Source: Erpobdella octoculata (taxonomy: Eukaryota > Annelida > Clitellata > Hirudinida > Erpobdellidae). Taken from it: a DNA stretch of 64,000 bases. The translations under genes and the position numbers were made by a program. A model generated the notes under the pieces. It searched no databases. It saw only the letters and a program-made list of their open reading frames with translations, and was not told where the DNA came from. Positions within the stretch are counted from its first letter, which is position 1. The number at the start of each line of letters is the position of its first letter. This document shows, piece after piece, positions 49,301-60,014 of this stretch. The DNA lies in the NCBI GenBank assembly GCA_963978895.1, contig OZ022247.1, positions 3,658,452 through 3,722,451 on the forward strand. Reading direction: 5' to 3'.

Positions 49301-52300
49301 TAAAGATATTATTGCAAGGTGTCAAATATTGTTTATATATATATATAAATAAATATATTAATTAAAGATATTATTGCAAGGTGTCAAATTGGATCTGCTG
49401 AAGGAGCAGCTGCAGAAACAAATGAGAGACGTTAGAACGGAGAGACTACAAGAGAGATACGAAACGTACAAACAACTTGTTTCTGATCTCGGAGTTCAGA
49501 GGTTAGAAGAAGATCCCGAAGAAGAAGAAGAAATTGATGATGGTGATGACAGTAGTGTTAGCAATGGTAACGAAAGCAGTGATGATGATGATGATGATGC
49601 CATTGATGAAGTTGAGGAAGGAGAAGATGACGAAGAAGCAGCTATTGAGAAGCAAGAGAGGGTTGGTTGGTCTGCATTTGTTTTACTAATGTGAGATTTT
49701 CATGTTTATTGACAGTCATCTGTTTTTTTCTTTTTCCTCTGCTATTGTTATGGTGTGTTTCTATAACACTAATTGAGTTTGAAATTGTTTTAAATAATTT
49801 ACTGGGTTTTCAAATTATTACCCATTTCCTCTGACCAGAAACTGTGCATCGGGTAATTAAAAGTTATGTAATCTGATTTTTTTACCAAACCTGGTGTTTG
49901 GAAACCGAGTTTCCAGCCTTTGAGCGTTGACGAGATACTATTAAGTCTGCGCACAGTATAATCATTATTGAAATGTCATCTTTCTTTGTTCACGTTACTT
50001 GCTCACAAACTCCTGGCAGGCCAATCCATTCATCGATGACGAAGCCGATGAAGAAGATGACTGCGAAGAAGATGAAATAACAGAAATCAGACGTCAGCAA
50101 AAGAATATTGAAAGCGATGATGATGATGCGGAAGTACAATCCAGTCATCGTAGCAAACCACTTAAAGTCATCGATGACGACGATGATGATGAAGATCTAT
50201 CAAATGGTAGATGTGAATTAAAATGACACAAGTCTTTTGTTTTTATAAAAATCTAGTATTCTCTTTATATCCAGGTTTCCAAGCATCTTCTAAATCACTA
50301 CATGTTTCAACCAGTAACATGAAAGATATTACTGAAGATGATAATGATGGTGGTGATGATGATGATGATGATGATGATAATGCTGAGGAGGCGAATGACG
50401 GATCTGAAAAGCCGAGTTTGAATTTGTTCAACGTCGATGGTGACGATGCTCTTTTCACGCAAAAGTCGAACGTGACGTGTACGTCGGATTTGTCTCGTAC
50501 TTTTTCAGACGTTAATCTTGAAATGCTGTGGTTAACTTTTAATAAATGATTATTCGTAATCTTTATATCGAATCCCGTAGATTTATTATTTCTCAACATA
50601 ATAAATGATCATTCGTAATCTTTAAATTGAATCGCATAGATTTATTATTTCTCAACAGACGAGAAGAGGTCAGTTTCATCGAGGCCGTTTCAAGTTCTCG
50701 GCGGTAGAACCGGCAGCGAGGTTTCGAGTAACAAAAATACGGAAAGCCAAGGTGTTCTTGAAGTTTCGGTCGTTTAGAAATGTTGAATGAATTATAAATT
50801 ATCAGAATATCTGTTTATTTCCTTTGTTCATCATCTACAAGTATATTTTTTAATTAGTTTTTAACAAATTTAGAAAGCATAATTGATGTTAGAGTACTGC
50901 ACACGCCGGGCCTAGATTTTAGGGCTTTCAAACGGACCAGGCCAAATTTTTGTGTGTAAAGTATAGGGATTTTAGGCTTATAAAATAGGCTGTGCCTCAA
51001 TTGGCCTGGCCAGATCTTAAAATTTAGCTTTTGAAACGAGACAGAAGTGGCCGTGAAAAGTCTGCCCGTGCAAAATTTTAATTCATAGAGTAGAAAGTAT
51101 TGCATAAGTTTTTCAATGTGTTTAGTGCTGCTGTAATCTCACAAATATTCAGATTTTAAAATACATTCCCAAAGATGCAAATGGTCTAATTTTTTTTTTA
51201 ATAACATTTGTAGATATTGAAGTTACTAGCTCCCTCATACCAGCTGGACAACTTAGCGACATTTCGTCATCTTATAACAGACGGGATATGCCACGTCATC
51301 AACTTGATGATTCTACTGCAGTCACAGCTACGGTTGCTATTTATTTCTTTGTCTACTTTGAATTGCATTGTTATATATATTTATTTGATTTTATTAGAAT
51401 AAGATAATTAAATTTATGAAGCTTATTAGTTTTTTTTTATAAAATCTGTTTTAGATATATTTATTTCTATAAGAGTTTTATCATCTTCTGGTTCTCTCTA
51501 TGCTGAAGCTTTATTATCTTACAAACATTTCATTCCTTCTTTTTGCCAAATCATAATTGTTAGTATATTTTTTTTTACAAATTTGTATTTAATAACTTGC
51601 ATTTAAAACTTTCTAGCAAGATTTTGAAGACTTGCCATCATCGAGTGCTTCTGAATTCTACATAGCTGATACACCTTCGGATGTAGATTGGTAAGTTATT
51701 ATGCGTGTAATTGTTATTAAATTTCTAAAATAAATCTTCTGTTTAAAAGAAACTTCTTTATTGATCGATTATAATAAATAAAGTTTTAATAAGTGCTTTA
51801 GATTATTTGTTTTAGATTTAATATAAATAATCGAATAATAATTAAATATTTAATCATTTCTTTAGGCTTTTAAACAATTCAGTCTTGCCAACCAGTCAAG
51901 CAGTCAAACAAATCTGCACAACATCAGAAAATGCTGGTCTAAAAGAAGATGATATTCTAGATTATTGTTCAGGGAAATTTGAAGGTTTGTAATAATTTTT
52001 TTTTCTCTATCTATTTCTTTATTTAGTCAAAATTATAACTTTTATTCGGAAGTGAGGCTTTTGCTGTGGTAACTGAAATTATTGATTTATGAATATGAGT
52101 TTCGTTTTATTAAGAAGCAATATTTAATGAGCATTAATAAGGTACAACACTTAATGTTTAATGAGTATTAATAAGTTACAAACACTGAATATTAAAAAAG
52201 TATTAATGAGGTACAAATATTGAATATTTAATGAGTATTAATAAGGTAGACACACTAAATATTTAATGAGTATTAATATGTTACAAATAATAATGAAAAA

Positions 52301-55300
52301 GAATTATATAAAACCTAATGATCAGACTAATTGATTTATTTTTTGATGCTTTTATTAAGTTTCACTCGTCGGATGTCAGCTGACGTTTTGAAGTTCGGAA
52401 GATTATTATGAAATAAACCTTCTTCACAAAATTTATAGTTTAATTAAACAAAAATAAAATTTATGAAACAAAAGTTATTAAAAAATAAATAATGATGACA
52501 AAAATTTTCCTCGGCATAGTAACTACAAACATCTTTTGTTTACTATTCACCGGGGTAATATTTTTATAATACGATGTCGCTATGAAATTTTTCAGCTATC
52601 TTAAAATTTTGTTTGTAATTTTTCAAATTAACTTTCACTTGTTATAGAACGGCCTTCAAAACTCACTCAATCAGGTTTTCTTGCATCTCAAATCGCATCA
52701 AGTAGTGAGGAAATCAACGCATCAAGGTTCGTCTCATATAATTTAATTACTCATTAAATCTTTTTTGTATATTTAATATAAGTTTTATTATAGTATTTTA
52801 TGTATATTTATTGCATGTTTTATTGCTATATTTTGTGTATATTTAACAAAAGTTTTATTACTATATATTTTATTCCTTTTTTAATTTGAAGAAAAAGGAA
52901 ACGTGATTTTTCTGATAACGAAGATGAAGATGCTGCTGGTGATGATGATGATGATGATGATGATTATGAAAACAAAGAGGTTTACTATGACTTTTTTTAG
53001 TAATAATGGTAATATATTCAAGTCCAAGTGGAGACTGTGGTGTAATAATGATAATATATAATGTTATCTCTTGCAGAGTGACAGTGAAGATGAGGAACTT
53101 AAAATTGAAAAGAGAGATAAATACCTTCAAATAAAATCTAATGGGTATGTGTTCCAATATTTAAATCTAATGGGTATGTGTTCCAATATTTAAATCTAAT
53201 GGGTACGTTTTGTTGTATTTAATCCCAATGGGTATGTGTTGTTGTATTTAATCCTAATGGGTATTTGTTGTTGTATTTAATCCTAATGGGTATATGTTGT
53301 TGTATTTAATCCTAATGGGTATCTGTTGTTGTATTTAATCCTAATGGGTATGTGTTGCAATATTTAAATTGAATGGGTACATGCTCTAATGTTTAAATTA
53401 TTTCTAATCTTTTTTCTATAAATTTGTATTTTTGTTAATAATCAGGAAAATCAACAAATTGTTTGTTGAGGATGAAGCAGAGTTATCAGGTTGGCTCTCT
53501 ATTTGATTATCTAAATTTTATTTAATGCTCTTTATTCTCTTGTTGACTTAATTATTCCCATGTTGACTGATTTATTCTCGTGTTGACCTAATTATTCTCG
53601 TGTTGACCTATTTATCCTCCTGTTGACCTATTTATCCTCTTGTTGACCTATTTATTCTCGTGTTGACCTATTTATCCTCTTGTTGACCTATTTGTTCCTT
53701 TGTTGACCTATTTGCCTTTTTATATGACTGACCTGTTGTTCTCTTGAGTTTTTTTTTCAAATTTATCAGTGCAACCGTTTTAAATAGCTTGTACGGCTGC
53801 ATAATTAAATTTCTAAGCTTTCGTGCTGCCGTCTCTTTTCCATCAGGTTCCGAAGCAGGAAGTGCCGACGAGGACGATAACGGAGATGATGACGAGATGG
53901 AGATGGAGGAAGGTGATAATGATGACGTCGGAACTGAAGAAGATTTAATGAACCAGGTTCACAGGGCTCATTTGTGAGTTATTCATTGGACTATGTTGAT
54001 CGATCAAATTGAGAAAAACATCAAAAGTCAATCAAATCAGTTTATAATATTTTCATTGATTTTTTTGTTTTTATGTAAAAATTTCATTCAAAATGAAATC
54101 GAATACAATTTGTTTGTTTGTTAATTTCGTCAAGGAAAACACTCATCGATCAAGATAAACGACAAATCAGTCTGTTGAAAGAGCAACTGTTAGAAGATGG
54201 AGATCTACATGAAGATGGTTATGGAAGGATGAGATGGTTCAGGTGGAATAATACAGGTATGTGTGTGTTTGTTGTATCTAGATGTACGCACATATCTATA
54301 CATACAATTTCATGTTTGTAGTATGTGTGTGTTGTATCTATGTATACAATTTCATGTTTGCATTTCTTATATATGTATACTGACAGGTGTATTCGTTTGA
54401 CTTGGATTAAATCCTGCATTTTTATTCAGTATGCATGTATAAGACTCTTGTCATAATATAATCATTGGCTGATTAACGAAATGAGAGAGGAATTAAAGAT
54501 TTATTATTTGATTGAATGACCGATCGGTGGATGACAGAATTCGGTGATGAAGAGAACAAAGTGGTCAACGATGAATCGGACAATGACGATCTTGAAGAGG
54601 CGGATAGTGAGGCTAAATGGAGGATGGATAGGCTAGAGAGGGAGAAGTTTTTAAGACAGCAACAGGTGTGTTCATAACTAATTAATTAACTTTTGTACTG
54701 ATAAAACTTTGGCATCGTTCATTCCATTAAACATTTATTATCTGACATTTTATAACAGGAAGAAGATGATGATAATGATGATGATGTGAGATCTCCAGAA
54801 GGTATTTTTAAGAGTACCAAACTGAAACTAGTCACAAGTAAGTACATTTTTGAAGGTTATTTTTCTTATAAATATAGATTTAAAAATAAAAGAAAAAAAA
54901 TACAATAAATTGCTTTTTCAATTTTTCAGCTCCTTTGATAGCCCAGAAAGATACTCCTTTACAACAAAAATCTATTTCTCGAATTGGCCTGCCATCAAAA
55001 GTTGTAAACTCGGTAATATCTTTAAAATGGAATTTTTTAATGATTGTCTTTTTGTTACTGTAGTTGATTGTCTCTATTACTGTGGTTGATTGTCTCTATT
55101 ACTGTGGTTGATTGTCTCTGTTACTGTGGTTGATTGTCTCTGTTACTGTGGCCGATTGTTTTTTGTTACTTTGGCAGATTGTCTTTTTTGTTACTGTGGC
55201 CGATTGTCTTTTTTGTTACTGTGGCCGATTGTCTTTTTGCTACTGTGAGTTTCTATATTCGTCTAGGTGATTCTCTCCATTGTGTTTGCATCACCAGATT

Positions 55301-55871
55301 TATTTCTTTTACTAAAGTTCTCTTTTTTATTTTGCAGGCCACTAAAAAAGCTTTCGGATCTTTCCTCTGTCGAAGCAAAGAAAGTTTAGCGAAATTTTCC
55401 GATTCCGCCCGATCGTTTCCATCTAACGACGGAACGACAACAGCGAGCAAAACCGTTTCGAGAAACTCGAGGAATTTCGTATTCGCTTCACTTTCTTCAC
55501 CGGCAAAAAGTAATTCTACCAAGGAGGCAGTAAGTTATTGTCATGCATGAAATTTTCTCTTATCTTTATGTGATAGGAATAACTAAATATTAATTAAATT
55601 ATTAATTAATTAACTAAGTATTAATTAAATAAAAATTATTTCTTAAAAAAACTTTTAAACATTAATAATAAATAGTATGTTAATGTTTTATTAATAAATG
55701 TATTTATTGAAGCCTTCGAAGAATATGTTAATGTTTTATTAATAAATGTATTCATTGCAGCCTTCGAAGAGCAGCATGCCACTCAAAAAAAGATTGTGTC
55801 TGGAAGTGAGAGACGATCCAGTCCCGGCATCTCGAATGCTCAAGTTTCTCGACAAATCTTCCCAGCGTTGA
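43350..55871 (+). CDS. CLSPN: Claspin, replication checkpoint mediator
   Basis: 26 exons join in phase (1204 aa; human 1339): 43350-43412, 44297-44369, 44469-44506, 45175-45259, 46009-46115, 46198-46306, 47399-48251, 48507-48595, 49381-49661, 50020-50206, 50275-50478, 50659-50751, 51214-51332, 51617-51690, 51866-51984, 52648-52726, 52892-52979, 53077-53144, 53446-53489, 53847-53973, 54135-54256, 54538-54665, 54759-54837, 54930-55012, 55338-55529, 55761-55871. Claspin signatures in order: [20 protein letters not shown] (around residue 150); [11 protein letters not shown] (570); [10 protein letters not shown] (825); [19 protein letters not shown] (915); [12 protein letters not shown] and [11 protein letters not shown] (around 985); [30 protein letters not shown] near the C-terminus. 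Claspin travels with the replication fork and, when phosphorylated, recruits CHK1 for activation by ATR. Acidic poly-Asp runs come from GAT repeats in exons 5, 9, 10, 11 and 17. I could not place the CHK1-binding motifs with confidence. The exon 11/12 junction is the weakest. Confidence 0.93.
43466..43969. mobile_element. hAT-type MITE in claspin intron 1 (504 bp)
   Basis: The inverted repeats CAGGGACGTAAATT (43466-43479) and its complement (43956-43969) are flanked by a perfect 8-bp duplication ATTACTTT (43458-43465 and 43970-43977). Long G and C runs lie just inside both ends. An internal repeat of about 120 bp (CCAATACGCATTGAATCATC at 43698 and a near copy at 43828) is present. No ORF. Confidence 0.93.
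46540..47080. repeat. GGGTATATTTTT minisatellite in claspin intron 6
   Basis: About 25 or more units of ATATGGGTATATTTTTT and variants. The unit resembles the exon 6 donor junction (ACGGG then GTATACTTTTTTATAT at 46302-46322). The array is irregular, so descent from the junction is possible but not shown. Confidence 0.8.
47085..47345 (+). repeat. Dispersed repeat copy B (claspin intron 6)
   Basis: Matches 30417-30630 over most of its length (CTTTATTTAGGTTACAATATC, CGCAAATCTTGCAAGTAACA, GAAGCTGAAACTTTCAGCAT). It has about 45 extra bases (ATACATACACACATCGAGTG) before the shared AAAACTCGTTTTTCC end. It lies just before the large claspin exon 7. Confidence 0.8.
48851..49389 (+). repeat. 62-bp minisatellite made of claspin exon 9 acceptor copies
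   Basis: GCAAG followed by GTGTCAAAT begins its GTG at 48881, 48945, 49007, 49071, 49133, 49195, 49257, 49319 and 49381. The last copy is the true exon 9 start. The period is 62-64 bp, differing by the length of the inner AT run. Eight upstream copies of the acceptor with nine exon bases therefore lie in tandem within the intron. Confidence 0.95.
53134..53385 (+). repeat. 29-bp minisatellite made of claspin exon 18 donor copies
   Basis: AATGG followed by GTA occurs with GT at 53145 (true donor), 53174, 53203, 53232, 53261, 53290, 53319, 53348 and 53377, a constant 29-bp period. Each unit holds the last exon bases plus a usable-looking donor (GTATGT in several). Units diverge to the right (GTATTT, GTATAT, GTATCT, GTACAT). 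Confidence 0.96.
53540..53720. repeat. 21-bp tandem repeat in claspin intron 19
   Basis: About eight units of TGTTGACCTATTTATCCTC and variants, starting about 50 nt after the exon 19 donor (53490). Not coding. Confidence 0.85.
55050..55250. repeat. 22-bp tandem repeat in claspin intron 24
   Basis: About nine units of TTACTGTGGTTGATTGTCTC and variants, starting about 40 nt after the exon 24 donor (55013). Confidence 0.85.
55677..55772 (+). repeat. 48-bp duplication across claspin last-exon acceptor
   Basis: TATGTTAATGTTTTATTAAT through CCTTCGAAGA occurs twice, with CCTTCGAAGA at 55713 and at 55761 (the exon start). The upstream copy has TTGAAG in place of TTGCAG. Splicing there would read PSKN and reach a stop after five more codons. 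Confidence 0.88.
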
Positions 55872-57440
55872 CTTTATTAAAAAAAAATTATTATTTTTTT
55901 TTTATGAATTTTTAATTTTTTTTATTACTGAAAAAGAGCATTAACTAACTTGTACAATATTGTACATCACTGTTTCTAATGAAGTGCCTAATTATTCGGT
56001 CGTTTCGTTCGTGACATGACTGGCTTATCTTTTTGTTATTTGTGAAATTTAGTATTAAGGTGAGATAGTTTGAAATGATCTGTTTACTTACGTGTGTATA
56101 GAGTTGAGAACAGCTAGAAAAATATTGTATGTTTTTCTATCTTATATATTGTATATTTAAATTGTTTATTCTTTCAAACATTTAAATAGTTTTTTCTTGA
56201 ACAAGTTCAAGAGATGATTGTTTGATATTCTTGTCTTTTTCAACTGTAACTCTTAGAGTATTTGCAGTTCGGAAGTCCAACGTTTTATTCAAGAAGGAAA
56301 TTCTGGTTAGACAATAAGTGCAAATTTTTTTGTAACGTAAATTGTAACAGTTCCTTGAGAAGTGCTGAAATAGGATGACATTTGATGTAACATGGTGGTC
56401 ATTATCAATGAGGTAGGTATAAAGTAGGACACTAGACACTAGTATTGGGAAGAAAGACTCTGAACATTTTTTTGTTAATCAGTCATTTGCCGTCCGCTTT
56501 TTCACTTGCACATGCAGAACTGATGGAATTGATACTATGGTTTTATCATAAAAGGTGCAGTTTAAAAAGGAGATTGAGGTAGATTCTAAAGATTGGACAA
56601 CGCATACCGAAATTGAATTGCATATAATTTATAAAGTATTACTGTATTTTTTCTTTGCTACGGAGCTGATCTCTGCGGTCAAGAAGGGCTTTTTGCCTTG
56701 CGGTCTGCAGTGGTATTTAAATACTACAGGTGAGTTCAAGTGAGCTCATGAAGCGTGCTTTATACGACGTTCAGTTCAGTCCCAGGTAGGGATGCATACA
56801 GAGCACGCTTAATGGACTCATCCGTAGTAACCTACTTCAAGACCGTAGAAATGCTGTCAGATAGATTTACAAATTAAATGTCACATTGAAATGTTTCAAA
56901 AGCCTATAACTATTCATGACATTAATCCAATAACTTCGACTGAGTTTTCGTGATACGTTCCTCATTTTGTGACCAATTTCTTTTCACAAAAACCTTCTTG
57001 ACTTTCAATGTTTTGTGAAAATTTTATTATGATGGGATGAATGGTGTAGCCATAGATATCTATGGGCGAGCAATGCTTAAAAGACATTACATACAGACAG
57101 ACATACATAAAGTCATTTATATATAGATGATAATTTGCAAGTTTTTATTTTATTATGTTGTTCATTATAAAAAAAACTACCATGAACTTCGGCTGAATAA
57201 AAGTAAATATATATTAAATATTCATAGACATAAAATAGATTGGTGATGCTAAAGTTATCTATGGACTGGAATGTTTACATCTAGTCCGAGTTTTATTCTT
57301 GATGCCAGGTTTTCTTAAAGCGTGTTGTGAAAATTATAAAGTAAAATTATAAAAGTAGGTTAGTCAAACTTTTTATTTGAATATAATGGTTTGCACAATT
57401 GATATATAATATATATAAAAATTTGTTATAGCGGTCTGAA
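55872..57440. other. Intergenic, claspin to POLR1H
   Basis: 1.6 kb with no exon seen. Its first part is the claspin 3' UTR. A Helitron-like 5' end lies at about 57000-57127. The 250 bp before 57441 should contain the POLR1H promoter and 5' UTR. Confidence 0.5.
57000..57127 (-). mobile_element. Helitron-like 5' end, minus orientation
   Basis: On the minus strand it starts TCTATATATAAATGACTT after an A, then GTATGTCTGTCTGTA. It shares the block around GGATGAATGGTGTAGC (forward 57038) with the Helitron 5' region at 7842-7858. The 3' end was not found. Confidence 0.55.
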
Positions 57441-58434
57441 ATGGACAGTAACGAGTTCAGTTTGAAATTTAATGAGTTTTGCCCAAAATGCGGTAGCATA
57501 TTGCCTTCATCAACAGATGCAGAAACCAAGATAGTCAAATGTTTTAAGAAGTGGTGCACTTTTACGATTAGTAAAGACTGTAAGTAGATGGGTAATGTTA
57601 TTCTAGTTCTTATCATATATTTTATTTTGATATTTTGGTTCAACATGCTTTTATTTTATTGTGTTGCTCGTTTTATAAAACAAGCTATTTTGGTTTTTAG
57701 GCCTGCCTCAGCAAGAGTATTCTTTTACATTGAACTTTGACAAAAAGAGTAAAACGAAAATAAATTTTGAAGAAGAAATGGATGCTGGACCTAAAGTAAG
57801 TATTATTTATTTATAGTTTTATAGCTTTAATTAGAATTTTGTTTTATAGACTCATTCCTTTAAAATATTACATGTGACAAAAGAATAAAATTGAATAGGT
57901 ATTTGTTAAGATATTTTGTCAAAATTTATACATTTTGTTTGTGCTGCATTTAAATTCACTTCATGATAGTAGCTAACAACGCTGGTCGAGGCACCTTAGC
58001 TGTAGCACAATGGTAAAATCAATTGTTATCATCCTGCCAGGGAATTATGTAGCCTGGATTTTTAAAAAAAGCGCTTGCTGCCGATCAAACTCTACTAACT
58101 GATATTCCTTAGTCACTCACACTTAAATTAAACTCAATAAATATTTATATAAACTTTTTAAATTTGTTATTCAAGATCGAACACAAATGTCCAGTGTGTA
58201 AGCACAGCGAGGCCACGTATCATGCTATGCAACTACGATCAGCTGATGAAGGGCAGACGATTTTTTACACGTGCACCAATTGCAAGTTAGTGTGGTTTTT
58301 TTTTAAACTTGTTCTGTAATGTATATAACTTTGCATGACAAGTTAATATCTACATTATGTACAAATTATCTTGCACATCTATTAATATTAATTGTTTTTT
58401 TTCCGCCAGAAATGTCACCAGAGAAGATTCCTAA
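57441..58434 (+). CDS. POLR1H: RNA polymerase I subunit RPA12 (POLR1H/ZNRD1)
   Basis: Four exons join in phase: 57441-57579, 57701-57795, 58176-58285, 58410-58434 (122 aa; human 126). An N-terminal zinc ribbon begins FCPKCGSILP. The C-terminal TFIIS-like ribbon has HKCPVCKHSEATYHAMQLRS, then ADEGQTIFYTCTNC, then KNVTREDS. The acidic DE pair of the hairpin loop, needed for RNA cleavage by Pol I, is present. The last residues REDS match the human KEDS end. The subunit sits on Pol I in the nucleolus, and aids transcript cleavage, proofreading and termination. Oddity: the second cysteine pair of the N-terminal ribbon is CFKKWC (four residues apart, not two). AATAAA at about 58559 is a likely poly-A signal. 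Confidence 0.95.
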
Positions 58435-60014
58435 CACAAAATATGTTGAACATATTCCTTCTTTTTTAATGTTTTTAACGTGTTATTAAGTTTGTTATGC
58501 TTGTTATTCAAATACTAATCTAAATGTGAGGGTTGAGGGGGTTCAGATAAAACGTTAACAATAAAGCACTTATCTATATGTATAAAAATGGCTTTCTGTT
58601 TGTCTTCTATACAAATCCAAACTGCTGGATCAATTTTAACAAAATTTGGCATGAAGGTAGATCTTAGAGAGGAAAAAATATATGATAGTTTTTAATTAAA
58701 AAATTTTTTGGTCAAAAAACCTCCCAAACCAAAAGAGCCTATGTATAAACATCAAAGGTTGTTGCATAACAAAATTGGAGGCTTCAAACAACTCTCAACA
58801 AATCTATTGTACGTTTTGTGGGCAAAAGAAGTTAGGAGGAAGAAAGAAAGGGAGCGGGCAGGAGGCGATTTATGTTCAAATTTTGGGTGTAAAAATGTTA
58901 GCAACTTTTCCACTGAAAGTAGTCCATGACACGCTTCCCTCAATTTCTATGCTCGAGACTACTCAAAGAAAAAAATGCAGTCTTGGCTGGGACGGATCCA
59001 GGGGAATGCATCCCCCACCAGAGTATCAATTAAATTTATTTTGGGTAGAATACTCGGTTCTTGGATAATGACTGTGGTTGAAAGTAAAATTATTGAAAAA
59101 TACCTACAACTACCCTCAGTTGTCAGCTTTTTCGGGAGAAAAAAGTTGAAGTTTGTGAAGAGTGAAAATTTTTGGAAGTGCATACCCCCACCAAAATTTT
59201 CTGCATCATGCAGCCATTAAATCTTGGTCTGAAGAAAAACTCATTCTTGAGCACGAATTTGGTCAGAAAATCTTTTCAATATTCAAAACCTTTTAAGGTT
59301 TATAAAACATAAAAAGGACCATTTTTCAGTTAATTCAAAACAAAGGATCGCCTTTTCAAAAGTTTTTGTTCTAAGGCAAGAATCATAATTTTTTAATTTT
59401 GAAAAAGTCTTGATTGTAGGTAGCTTAAAATAAAAAGTTTTAGACTTGAGCTGAGACTTGGTCTTGACAAAATCTGCGCCGTTTTTGGGAAACACAGTAG
59501 GATATGGATTGAAAGTTGATGAAGCGGTTACCCCCCTCCCCCTGCTTACTCCCAGTCATAGAATTTTTTGGAGGACCACCTTTATTCCCCCGGGTCATAG
59601 CATAAAAAAAAGCACTAAACCTCTCTGTCGCTACGCTTTTCATAAATCTGATGGATAAATAGTACAATTTGGGCTTACTGCAATATAAAACAAAGCTAGG
59701 GCGCCGCTTTTGAACCGAAGCTCCGACAGTAGTGCCAGCGAATCAGCTCGTGCCTATAGGGGTCAGTTTTACCTGCCCCACAAAGTGGAGCTAATGTAGA
59801 GAATATAAAGCAAAATTTGCACTTACCATTTTTGTAAATTTACATAAATAATACATTTATGTAGAGATAATCTATATGTTTGAGTATAATAAAGGAGTTA
59901 AGCGCTAGAAAATACTATTTACACACCTGATACAGGTATTGTAAACACAATCGATCACGCAGCGATAAATTATAAATATTATAAATCAACTAATTATTAT
60001 CAACGTTGCTTAAA
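58435..60014. other. Intergenic, POLR1H to PDZD11
   Basis: 1.6 kb, mostly old repeat. It begins with a Helitron-like 5' end at 58573. Short open frames (for example 58708-58929 and 58775-59068) have no recognisable family and are probably chance. The final 100 bp before 60015 should contain the PDZD11 promoter or 5' UTR. Confidence 0.5.
58573..58690 (+). mobile_element. Helitron-like 5' end, plus orientation
   Basis: Starts TCTATATGTATAAAAATGGC after an A, followed by TTTCTGTTTGTCTTC and AAACTGCTGGATCAATTTTA. The TCTATATxTATAAAAATG start matches the other Helitron 5' ends here. The 3' end was not identified; following sequence to about 59700 may belong to the same insertion. Confidence 0.5.

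Noticed and set aside
53134..53385. Regular repeats resembling a CRISPR array
   Set aside because: The 29-bp units are contiguous with no unique spacers, and this is an animal intron; they are a minisatellite.
58708..59220. Possible gene on either strand after POLR1H
   Set aside because: Frames are short, share no recognisable motif, overlap on both strands, and follow a Helitron-like start; more likely decayed repeat.
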